From Candidatus Jettenia ecosi (GTDB taxonomy: Bacteria > Planctomycetota > Brocadiia > Brocadiales > Brocadiaceae), in NCBI GenBank assembly GCA_005524015.1, contig SULG01000013.1:1-56940 (forward strand): DNA of 56,940 nt. The letters run 5' to 3'. A model generated the notes under the pieces. It saw nothing but the letters and a program-made list of their open reading frames with translations, had not been told where the DNA came from and searched no databases. Of the stretch, positions 1 through 8,519 are shown one piece after another. Within the stretch, counting starts at the first letter, position 1, and each line of letters opens with the position of its first letter. A program made the translations under genes and the position numbers.

Positions 1-28
1 GTATAACGTTTCATTAAAATGTAGACAA
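1..28. repeat. Left terminal inverted repeat of the IS630 element
   Basis: Matches the reverse complement of 1218-1245 at 24 of 28 positions; mismatches are at the 6th, 7th, 21st and 28th bases. It begins at the very first base of the window, so the window (or its contig) may start at the element boundary. Confidence 0.8.
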
Positions 29-1166
29 TTAATTCATTAAAAATTCAAAGTTACGCCATCGGTGTACCACGGGTTGCTCATTGATCTCTTGGACGCCTGG
101 CATTATTCTTTTTTTCAGTTCTTCCCATGATGACACTCTTATATGACGAAGAAAAGTGCGTGCCATTTTGCTAAAATAAGGTTTCGGCCAAGTTAAGCCA
201 CGACCCGTGCTTTGGCGTGTGAACATATATGAACCGTCCTGGCCGTGTTGCCAGATATGCCCGCGTTTCCTGGGAAATATGGGAAGAATGATTGTCCAGA
301 ATTATTCGAATTTGAGCATCAGCAGGATAGTATGCATCTATTTCCTTCAACAGCTCAATGAATTCCCTGCTTCTGTGACGGCGTTGAACTTGAGCAAACA
401 CATGACCATCGTGCAAGTCTATACCGGCTAAAATTGATGCAGTCCCCAGCCGTTTGTATTCATGGTCTCTTGCAATTTGAGAATACTGATTGGGCTGAGG
501 CGGAAGGTCGGGGGCAACATTTGCAAGAGCTTGCACACCTGGCTTTTCATCAATACAAATCGTGTACAATGGTTCTTTGTCATCCTTATGCTGAGAAGTA
601 TTTTGCAGATGGACCTCTTGGTAAACCACCAGAACCTCTTTCATTTTTGATGCAAACGCAGGGTCACGTTTTTCAAGATAGTATTTCACCTTGTGGGGTT
701 GCAATGTCTGATTTCTGAGTATCCGATTTACCGTGGCTTTTCCTGCCCTTCTGAGCGATGGATGCCCGGCTTCTCGAGCATGCTTGCGAGCATACTCTGC
801 AAGTGCTTTTTGTGTCCAGAGCTCCGCTGCCATCCCAAAATCTTTTGGTTTACTACATGCTATGTTCACAAGCCATACTTTTGCCTCCATGGTTATGGTT
901 GGCTCTTTGGGTCTATGGTAGAAATCCTTCAAGGCGCTTTTCACTCCCATTCCCAGCGCCTTGTCGATGCACTTGTATACCGTATCACGAACAACTCCAA
1001 CTTTTCTGGATACTTCTGATATAACCGGATTCTCATGATATGATAATAAAATCTTTGCCCTTTGTATCTCTTGCACGGGCGCTGTACGGGTTCGGGAAAT
1101 TCTGTTCAGTTCTTGCAACTCTTCATCCTTAGGCATGAGAGGGGCTCGCTTTGTTTTTCTTGCCAT
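29..1166 (-). CDS. IS630-family transposase, split by a +1 shift
   Basis: DDE transposase that would cut and paste the surrounding element. The N-terminal part has helix-turn-helix character (residues about 25-75 from the ATG at 1166). The catalytic acids are in ICIDEKPG, IRIILDNHSSH and SWLNLAE. ATG 1166 is preferred over an upstream ATG at 1193 because an AAAGGAGA ribosome site precedes it. The zero frame stops at TAG (171-173), four residues after the catalytic Glu. The rest of the family sequence (SKMARTFLRHIRVSSWEEL to the end at 29) continues in the next frame. The joint is TTT TAG C, where tRNA-Phe could slip forward one base onto TTT, so a programmed +1 shift and a simple one-base lesion are both possible. 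The zero-frame product keeps the whole DDE triad but lacks about 45 C-terminal residues. Confidence 0.85.
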
Positions 1167-1217
1167 GACTTCTCCTTTTGAAGTTTTTGACAAGAATTAT
1201 AGCTTATATACTTTCTA

Positions 1218-1245
1218 CTGTCTATATTTTAATGAAACTCTATAC
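1218..1245. repeat. Right terminal inverted repeat of the IS630 element
   Basis: Inverted partner of 1-28. It lies about 50 bases upstream of the transposase start, the usual place for the promoter-proximal end of an IS630 element. Confidence 0.8.
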
Positions 1246-1609
1246 TAGTAGTTACGAATTTCTTATTAAGAAATTACAATGATAAAGAGCGAGGTTCTGT
1301 CAAATGGTCTCACTTGAAACTCATTGCGCTCTTAATGATATAGTTAGGACGATTCCCAAAATGAAAAATTTTTTAAAACAAGAGGAGCGTTTTATAACAC
1401 ATATAATTGTAAATGACAATTAAAAATTATTTTATTTTCACAAAAGCTTTATTGTGGATGCGTAAGGATTGGTGAACTTATTATAATTTCAAAATAAATA
1501 AAGCTTTTGGGAAAAAAACAAATTTTCTTATATTAATGTATCCGCTTATCACTGCTATATCACACCAATAGAAATTTAAAGAATGCTGTATTTTAGAGAC
1601 CGATGATAG
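1246..1609. other. AT-rich gap between the IS and the recombinase remnant
   Basis: About 360 bases with no supportable gene. It presumably held the upstream part of the serine recombinase, but I could not follow the catalytic domain in any frame. The only ORF across it (1481-1711, minus strand) is low-complexity and looks spurious. Confidence 0.5.
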
Positions 1610-2439
1610 TTTGAGGCAAAAATCAGTATTAAACCTTCTTCTGAGCGTAATGTCTTTTATAGAATAAAGAATAAAGGGAAATGGAAAAGAAAACTGTATC
1701 AAGGAAGCCATCCTCCTTTACTACCAAAAAAATCTTTGATAAAGTACAAAATATTTTAACGGGTAAATTTCATCCGCATAAAAGCGGAAAAGTATTTTAT
1801 TTTAATAATTTGATAAAATGTGGAGTATGCAGTTGTAAATTTCTAGGCGAAGAAAAGAAAAATAAATATAAATATTACCACCGTACTTTTTCCAAAGGCC
1901 GACATCCTGGATCTGAGTATATTAGAGAAGAAAGACTAGCTGAAATGTTTGAGGAGCCGATAAAAAGAATTACTCTAAACGATGAGATTGCTGAATGGCT
2001 AATGGAGGGTTTAAAGGGGTATCGTAAAGATAATCTAGAACTGCAAGGTCGCCGATATAATGTGCTTAAAAATCAATGTGATAAGATAAATAACCGTTTG
2101 AGTAAGCTTTATGATTCTAAGTTTGATGGTGAGATTAACGAAGACGTTTTTAAGGCTAAAGAGGAAGAATATAAAAGGCAGCTTATCGAAATTAAATCAC
2201 AGATGGCTAGCGTGCAAATAATAAATTCTAACGTTAATGAATACAGCTATAGAACCTTAGAACTTTCTAAAGACCTTTATTCACAATATGTTAGAACGAA
2301 TTATGAAGATAAATCTAAAATATTAAAATTTATAGCTTCGAACTATGTCCTTAATGACGTAAGTCTTTATCCTACATACAGAAAGCCCTTCACTTTTATT
2401 GCTGAAGGGCTTTCTCATACAAGTTGGCTCCCCCGGTAG
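1610..2439 (+). pseudogene. Large serine recombinase, C-terminal remnant (frameshifted)
   Basis: The intact stretch from 1681 carries the zinc-beta-ribbon region of large serine recombinases (IKCGVCSCKFLG with KYYHRT after it, then a coiled-coil stretch of about 100 residues) and the family-like ending KPFTFIAEGL..WLPR. The N-terminal resolvase domain with its catalytic Ser is missing. The recombinase-domain motif LYQGSHPPLLPKK is readable just upstream, but one frame off. The two frames meet at a run of seven A (1727-1733), so one A has been lost. Going further upstream, the reading frame fades out by 1610. The last residues, W-L-P-R and the stop, are read from the 3' end of the tRNA-Asn gene on the other strand. 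It is a dead remnant of an integrated element's recombinase. Confidence 0.75.
2380..2415. terminator. Perfect 13-bp hairpin downstream of tRNA-Asn
   Basis: Arms 2380-2392 and 2403-2415 are exact inverted copies with a 10-base loop. The hairpin lies inside the last codons of the recombinase remnant and 9 bases beyond the CCA end of the leftward tRNA. There is no T tract on either strand, so it is an atypical terminator. A processing signal or an attachment-site structure is an alternative. Confidence 0.45.
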
Positions 2440-2499
2440 GATTCGAACCTACAACCAACCGGTTAACAGCCGGCTACTCTACCATTGAGCTACAGGGGA
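2425..2499 (-). tRNA. tRNA-Asn (anticodon GTT)
   Basis: Reads leftward. It has a 7-bp acceptor stem (TCCCCTG with CGGGGGA), the D-arm AGCTCAATGGTAGAGT, an anticodon stem-loop GCCGG-CTGTTAA-CCGGT with GTT at positions 34-36, a T-arm containing GGTTCGAATCC, discriminator G and an encoded CCA. The 3' end overlaps the end of the serine-recombinase remnant by 15 bases, as expected if this tRNA served as the integration site. Confidence 0.93.
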
Positions 2500-2508
2500 A
2501 CTTTTATT

Positions 2509-3321
2509 TTATTGTAAATAGCCAATTAATCTCGATAATTCTTTTTTCATATTCTGGCGATGGGTAATCAGGTCTAAAAAACCATGTTCTAACAGGAATT
2601 CAGCAGTCTGAAAACCTTTTGGAAGAGAACGCTTTATGGTTTCCTTTATGACTCTGGGACCTGCAAAACCTATTAATGCCTTTGGTTCTGATATGGTAAT
2701 ATCTGCGAGGGAGGCAAAACTCGCCATTACACCGCCTAAAGATGGGTCTGTTAAAACCGATATATAAAGACCGCCTGCCTCTTTAAACCGGGCGATAGCA
2801 GCGCTTGTCTTTGCCATTTGCATTAAGGAGAAAACCCCTTCCTGCATCCGGGCTCCACCTCCTGATCCTGAAATAATTACCAGAGGTAATTTCAATTCCA
2901 TAGCCTTTTCTGCAAGGCGGCTAATCTTTTCTCCAACCACAGAACCCATGCTTCCCATGATGAAACCATGATCTGTGACTCCGATCATTACCTCTTTGCC
3001 ATGGATCTGTCCTTTTCCTGCAATTATCGCTTCTTTTAATCCTGTTTTTTTCTGTTCCGAGGTGATTCTTTCCGGATAGGTTATCCTGTCCTGAAAATTT
3101 AACGGATCGCAGGGCAGCATATTACCCCACATTTCTTCGAAACTGTTTTCGTCAAGCAGTAATCTTAGTCTGTCTTTACCTGATATCCGAAAATGATAAT
3201 TGCATTCAGGGCAAACAAACATTTTTTCTTCAGCGGTTTTTCTATATACCATGCCCTTACAACCATCGCACCGGGTCCATAAACCATCGGGCATATCCTT
3301 TTTTTTTCTAAAAAAGACCAT
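2509..3321 (-). CDS. accD: Acetyl-CoA carboxylase carboxyltransferase subunit beta
   Basis: Transfers the carboxyl group from biotin carboxyl carrier protein to acetyl-CoA, giving malonyl-CoA for fatty acid synthesis; it works in the cytoplasm with AccA. At 270 residues it is close to the usual AccD length. The N-terminal zinc ribbon has C18-x2-C21 and C37-x2-C40, and the crotonase-fold carboxyltransferase core includes GSGGGARMQEGVFSLMQM and SLGGVMASFA. The stop lies 10 bases before the tRNA-Asn gene, so both are read in the same direction. accA is not in the window. No promoter was assigned; the 177 bases upstream are very AT-rich. Confidence 0.95.
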   Translation of the reverse strand: MVFFRKKKDMPDGLWTRCDGCKGMVYRKTAEEKMFVCPECNYHFRISGKDRLRLLLDENSFEEMWGNMLPCDPLNFQDRITYPERITSEQKKTGLKEAIIAGKGQIHGKEVMIGVTDHGFIMGSMGSVVGEKISRLAEKAMELKLPLVIISGSGGGARMQEGVFSLMQMAKTSAAIARFKEAGGLYISVLTDPSLGGVMASFASLADITISEPKALIGFAGPRVIKETIKRSLPKGFQTAEFLLEHGFLDLITHRQNMKKELSRLIGYLQ

Positions 3322-3498
3322 GTAACGCTATTTCTTTGTTTGTAAATTGTCTGTGTATTCCAGAAAACTGCTGAGCATCAGTAATGCTTATCAAATATTT
3401 TTAAAACTTCTTAATAATTGAAGTTTATTCTTATATATATCAATTTGCAATAAATAAAAAGACTCAAATAGTTTATAATTTTTTAATAAAAAAACAAG

Positions 3499-4194
3499 TT
3501 ATTTTTTAGATAAACTATATTTCTTTCTTGGCGTTTGTTCTGCTATTTGCCGGAGAGTTTTAACTGCATTGCCTGGGTTATCTGTTTTAAAAATTGCAGA
3601 TGCTGCAACAATTACATTTGCTCCCTGTTGGACTGCCTGAGAAATTGTTTCTGTTGTAATACCACCATCTATTTCTATATCCATTTCATCCGGAGAAATA
3701 GAGCGTAGTCTTGCAATCTTAAGCAAAACATCCGATATGAATTTTTGTCCGGCAAAACCAGGATTTACTGACATAACAAGCACCATATCAACTATATCCA
3801 GAAAGTTTTCTACCGAATCGGTTGATGTGCTTGGATTCAGCGATATACCAGCTTTTAATCCTGCATTCTTAATTAATGAAATAACCTCTTTTGGTTTTTT
3901 TGTAGCTTCAATGTGAAATGTTATTAAATCATTCTTTCCGGCAACTTCCGCAAATGCGGCTATATAACGTTCAGGATATTCAATCATCAGATGGATGTCT
4001 AAAGGTACTTTGGCAATACGTTTTACTCCTTCTACAATAAATGTTCCCATCGTAATGTTTGGAACAAAATGGCCATCCATAACATCTATATGGATGAGAT
4101 CAACGCCAGCCTTTTCCACCTTTTTGATTTCATCTTCCAGGCGCACCGCATTAGCAGCCAGAATAGATGCCGATATTTTAATTTTTGGTTGCAT
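3499..4194 (-). CDS. rpe: Ribulose-phosphate 3-epimerase
   Basis: Interconverts ribulose 5-phosphate and xylulose 5-phosphate in the pentose phosphate and Calvin-type pathways. A TIM-barrel protein of 231 residues with the metal-site motifs IHIDVMDGHFVPN and IDGGIT, and the phosphate-loop motif MSVNPGFAGQKF. The ATG is 6 bases beyond the pgk stop, with an AAAAGAA ribosome site that reads through the stop region, so it is co-transcribed with gap and pgk. The tail past the usual end (TPRKKYSLSKK) is basic. Confidence 0.95.
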   Translation of the reverse strand: MQPKIKISASILAANAVRLEDEIKKVEKAGVDLIHIDVMDGHFVPNITMGTFIVEGVKRIAKVPLDIHLMIEYPERYIAAFAEVAGKNDLITFHIEATKKPKEVISLIKNAGLKAGISLNPSTSTDSVENFLDIVDMVLVMSVNPGFAGQKFISDVLLKIARLRSISPDEMDIEIDGGITTETISQAVQQGANVIVAASAIFKTDNPGNAVKTLRQIAEQTPRKKYSLSKK

Positions 4195-4200
4195 ATTCTT

Positions 4201-5400
4201 TTACGCTTTCTTCTTAGGTGATAATGATGCAACACCGGGCAATTCGCTTCCTTCTAATAATTTTAGAAATGCTCCACCACCTGTAGAGACAAATGATACT
4301 TCATGTGTTTTCCCGGCTTTATGAAATGCCATATCAGTATCGCCGCCCCCTACGATTGTTGAGGCATGAGAACTTGTTACTGCATCTATCATGGCATAAG
4401 TTCCCCGGCTAAAAGCATCAATCTCGAATGCGCCCATAGGTCCATTCCACACAATCGTTTTTGCATCCTGAAGCGCTTCATAAAATAGTTTTGTAGTAGC
4501 CGGACCAATATCCAACGCGATCCACCTTTCAGGAATTTCCTGATAAGGAACAACCTTTGTTTCTGCCCGGCCGTCAAACTTTTCTGCTACAACAAAATCA
4601 ACGGGTAAATAGAGTTTCGTTCCGTTTCTCCTGGATATATCCATCAGGTTTTTTACTACATCAAGCATGCTATCCTCGACTAAGGATTTCCCGATACCGA
4701 AACCTTGCGCCTTGAGGAAAGTAAATGCCATTGCCCCGCCGATGAGGATTTTATCCATTTTTTTAGAAAGGTTTTCAATAATCTTTATCTTATCAGAAAC
4801 CTTTGCTCCTCCTAATAGAGCAACAACGGGCCGCATGGGTTGATTAACAGACTTCTCAAGATAATCTATCTCTTTCTTCAGTAAAAATCCTGCCGCTGAT
4901 GGTATAAAACTATCGATGCCGACCATTGATGCGTGCTCTCTGTGGCAATTTCCAAAAGCATCCTGTATAAATACATCACATAAACTGGCTAACGCTTTTG
5001 CAAATGCAGGATCATTTTTTTCTTCACCAGAATGAAACCTTAAATTTTCCAATACAAGTACATCGCCGTAGTTCATCTCTTCAATCTGTTTTTTCACCTT
5101 GGGCCCGATGCAATCCTCTGCCATAATTACCTTTACTTTTTCGTCCAGAAAGCGTTGTAAACGCCTGGCAACAGGCTTCAGGCTGTATTTAGGATTTACT
5201 TTACCATCGGGCCTACCCAAATGAGAGGCAATGATCACCTTTGCTTTCTCATCGAGCAAAAAGTCAATAGTCGGCAGGGTCGCTCTAATCCTGGTATCAT
5301 CAGTAATTTTCCCTTCCTCGTCTAACGGTACGTTATAATCCGTTCGAACCATGACTTTCTTTTTGTGCACATCAAGGTCTTTTATAAATAATTTATCCAT
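4201..5400 (-). CDS. pgk: Phosphoglycerate kinase
   Basis: Reversible phosphate transfer between 1,3-bisphosphoglycerate and ADP in glycolysis/gluconeogenesis. About 399 residues, full length. Signature elements are VRTDYNVPLD near the N-terminus, HLGRPDGK in the substrate loop, LLGGAKVSDKI, and the C-terminal nucleotide loop IVGGGDTDMAFHKAG with STGGGAFLKLLEG. I take ATG 5400; a TTG two codons earlier (5406) would also fit. It lies between gap and rpe in one leftward unit. Confidence 0.95.
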   Translation of the reverse strand: MDKLFIKDLDVHKKKVMVRTDYNVPLDEEGKITDDTRIRATLPTIDFLLDEKAKVIIASHLGRPDGKVNPKYSLKPVARRLQRFLDEKVKVIMAEDCIGPKVKKQIEEMNYGDVLVLENLRFHSGEEKNDPAFAKALASLCDVFIQDAFGNCHREHASMVGIDSFIPSAAGFLLKKEIDYLEKSVNQPMRPVVALLGGAKVSDKIKIIENLSKKMDKILIGGAMAFTFLKAQGFGIGKSLVEDSMLDVVKNLMDISRRNGTKLYLPVDFVVAEKFDGRAETKVVPYQEIPERWIALDIGPATTKLFYEALQDAKTIVWNGPMGAFEIDAFSRGTYAMIDAVTSSHASTIVGGGDTDMAFHKAGKTHEVSFVSTGGGAFLKLLEGSELPGVASLSPKKKA

Positions 5401-5433
5401 AATCAATGAAATTAGTTTAAAAAAGATTTGTGT

Positions 5434-6453
<1,020 letters not shown>

Positions 6454-6518
6454 CTACTTAGGAGCTAATTATACCTCACGAAAGCACATAAGATACACAA
6501 TGAAGATATGGAAAAGGT

Positions 6519-6546
6519 ATTTTAGCAGACAGCGCTAGTTTGTCAA
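6519..6546 (-). promoter_or_regulatory. Sigma70-like promoter of gap-pgk-rpe
   Basis: On the minus strand TTGACA (complement of 6541-6546), a 16-base spacer, then TAAAAT (complement of 6519-6524). The predicted leader before the gap ATG is about 75 bases. The match is close to consensus. Confidence 0.6.
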
Positions 6547-6617
6547 GCATTTTAATAATCCTTGAATATCTGTGATTTAGGGAAAATCTTTTCTATAAAC
6601 GGTATGATAATTAATAC

Positions 6618-6645
6618 TTGAAAATCTATTGGTAGCTTGTATAAT
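6618..6645 (+). promoter_or_regulatory. Sigma70-like promoter upstream of the DUF2156 gene
   Basis: TTGAAA (6618-6623), a 16-base spacer, TATAAT (6640-6645). It points rightward, about 170 bases before the proposed GTG start of the DUF2156 gene and divergent from the gap promoter. Confidence 0.5.
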
Positions 6646-6819
6646 TCAGATAATTTAAATTATTTAAGGCAGTCTATATGGAAAAAATGTAATGAGAAAA
6701 ATTCAGTATGTAAAGACAGAGATTGTCTTTGTAAGAATTAATAATTATTGGTTCAGATATCCGCAGGGGATATTTGCCATTATTTTACAATGGTTTGCAC
6801 TTGATCTCGAGCCTCCGTC

Positions 6820-7854
6820 GTGGGGCCGAGTAAGGTGCAATACCACAGCAGGAGAGAAACTATTTTACAACTTATAGATGTTAATCTATTAGTAGAGACG
6901 CCAAAACGTAATATTAGTGTCGAAGAAAAATGTAAGTGTTATGGTTTAAATCGATTAAAAATTGAGGATAAAAAACTTTTTGATAAATACGTAATTCAGG
7001 AAAATGTAAATTTATGTGATTATTCTTTTGCAAACAATTTTATATGGAAGGGTTCGCTGGAGTTACTATGGAAGCTTATTAATGATAATCTTTGTCTCTT
7101 TGGAGTAACATCCAAAGGTATGTGCATGATGCTTCCTCCGTTAGGGAAAAACAACATTCAAAACACCTTAAATGAATGCTTTTCAATAATGCGGGAAATC
7201 AACGATTGCAGTGGCTTCGAATCTTATGTTAATTATGTTTATGAAGATTTCTTGAGTTTTTTTGACACGAGTTCATACCGTATTGTTGAAAGCTATTCAG
7301 ACTACATCTACAAAACATCCGACCTCATAAAACTTGCCGGTAGAAAATACGAAAAGAAGAGAAACGAGATAAACTTCTTTAAAAAGCATTACTTCACCTC
7401 CTTTGAAAAATTCAGCTCTAAACATATTGCAGGCGCCCTCCTTATGATAGATCAGTGGAAGGCGGAAAAGGTTCAGGGGGTAAACCTCCTGAATCATCAT
7501 GAAATTCATTATCAGTACGGCCTTATTCATGAGGCAGAGGCTGCAAAATGTGCGACTATTTTTTCAGAAGAATTAGGGTTAACAGGAGCAATTATTGATA
7601 TAGATGGCCGAATTGAGGGCGTTACCCTGGGTGAAAAAATCTCAACGCATACCGCTTCTATTCTCATAGAGAAAACCAATAATAATTTTCACGGTATGCC
7701 GCAAGTTATCTACCAGCAATTCTGTGCCAGTGATTTTTCTGATGTGGAATATATCAATGCAGGCGAAGATTGGGGTATCGAAGGCTTGAGAAGGGCAAAG
7801 ATGTCTTACCATCCTTGTATGCTGGCAAAGAAGTTTCTTGTTTATGAAAAATGA
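6820..7854 (+). CDS. DUF2156 protein (phosphatidylglycerol lysyltransferase C-terminal-like)
   Basis: A 344-residue protein with the acyltransferase-like fold of DUF2156: YIYKTSDLIKLAGRKYEKKRNEINFFKK in the middle, then GVTLGEKISTHTASILIEKT and EYINAGEDWGIEGLRRAKMSYHP near the end. Relatives resemble the aminoacyl-phosphatidylglycerol synthase C-terminal domain, but a substrate cannot be named. There is no membrane domain, unlike full MprF. The start is uncertain: GTG at 6820 has no clear ribosome site, another in-frame GTG is at 6835, and family similarity begins near residue 44. It stands alone between gap and the DAB block. Confidence 0.75.
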   Translation: MGPSKVQYHSRRETILQLIDVNLLVETPKRNISVEEKCKCYGLNRLKIEDKKLFDKYVIQENVNLCDYSFANNFIWKGSLELLWKLINDNLCLFGVTSKGMCMMLPPLGKNNIQNTLNECFSIMREINDCSGFESYVNYVYEDFLSFFDTSSYRIVESYSDYIYKTSDLIKLAGRKYEKKRNEINFFKKHYFTSFEKFSSKHIAGALLMIDQWKAEKVQGVNLLNHHEIHYQYGLIHEAEAAKCATIFSEELGLTGAIIDIDGRIEGVTLGEKISTHTASILIEKTNNNFHGMPQVIYQQFCASDFSDVEYINAGEDWGIEGLRRAKMSYHPCMLAKKFLVYEK

Positions 7855-8519
7855 TGCAGTTGAACTATGATAAGACAAGTCTTTTGAGTCTTTTTCTCTT
7901 AAGCTATTATGAAAAAAAGATTATTTTAAACGAAGAAACATTGGAGTTGCCTTAATATAAAAGTTTGTTAATTAACCTTCTCGTCCCAAGTATATTAAGA
8001 GCCTATCCAAAAACAGGGATTGTCCTTTCCGAGAAAGTGGCGTGCGGAACTTTTGGATCTGTGTGCACAAAGAGATTCCTTGCTCCTTTGTCGCATGAAA
8101 TGGCGCAATGGCGCTTCGGACTTCCGAATAGGCTCTTAATATCTCACATATTTTCATGTCATTATTTCCCCTTTTCCTTATGTGTTTAATTTACTAAAAG
8201 ATATAAAAATCTTGCTATTTCTTTCCATTTTTGCTTAAATATTTAATGCTAGTAAAGCAATTTTTTTTAACAACCAATTATGGAAAGAGTTTAGGCTTTT
8301 GGTATAATTTTTTTTATTTTAATAGGTATTTTTTATAATAGCTTTCCTGTAAAAGATAATGACAATTACCTCTTATTTAGGTATTATATTTTTTTCACTA
8401 GGGCACTTACTTCCTGTATCACAGAAAACAAAGGGCTTTGCGATATTTGGTGTGCTTTTACCATCTTATCATCAGTTAAAAACTCATTTAATGAATCTGG
8501 GTATTTTTTCTCTTAATTA
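7855..8519. other. Long gap containing a small inverted-repeat element
   Basis: 665 bases without a supportable gene. It holds the element at 7992-8142 and otherwise AT-rich DNA with no recognised RNA. It marks the boundary between AT-rich core DNA and the GC-richer dabA-dabB block. Confidence 0.5.
7992..8142. repeat. 151-bp MITE-like inverted-repeat element
   Basis: Arms 7992-8006 and 8128-8142 are a perfect 15-base inverted repeat. Inside each arm is TTAA followed by GAGCCTAT, so an element of about 138 bp flanked by TTAA on both sides is an equally good reading. There is no coding content. The interior is GC-richer than its surroundings. Confidence 0.55.

Larger units (their letters stand above)
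1..1245 (-). mobile_element. IS630-family insertion sequence
   Basis: Terminal inverted repeats are visible at 1-28 and 1218-1245 (24 of 28 positions match), enclosing one transposase read leftward. The right end is followed by TA at 1246-1247, consistent with the TA target preference of IS630/Tc1 elements. The left flank lies outside the window, so the target duplication cannot be confirmed. The element looks recent because both ends are well preserved, yet its transposase needs a frameshift to be complete. Confidence 0.85.

Noticed and set aside
1481-1711. 76-codon ORF on the minus strand
   Set aside because: Low-complexity Phe/Ser-rich translation, no ribosome site, and it opposes the recombinase remnant readable on the plus strand.
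6692-6877. 61-codon ORF ahead of the DUF2156 gene
   Set aside because: It overlaps the DUF2156 start in another frame and shows no family features; the start of DUF2156 remains uncertain instead.
7965-8189. ORFs on both strands across 7965-8189
   Set aside because: They run straight through the inverted-repeat element and have no ribosome site or homology I recognise.
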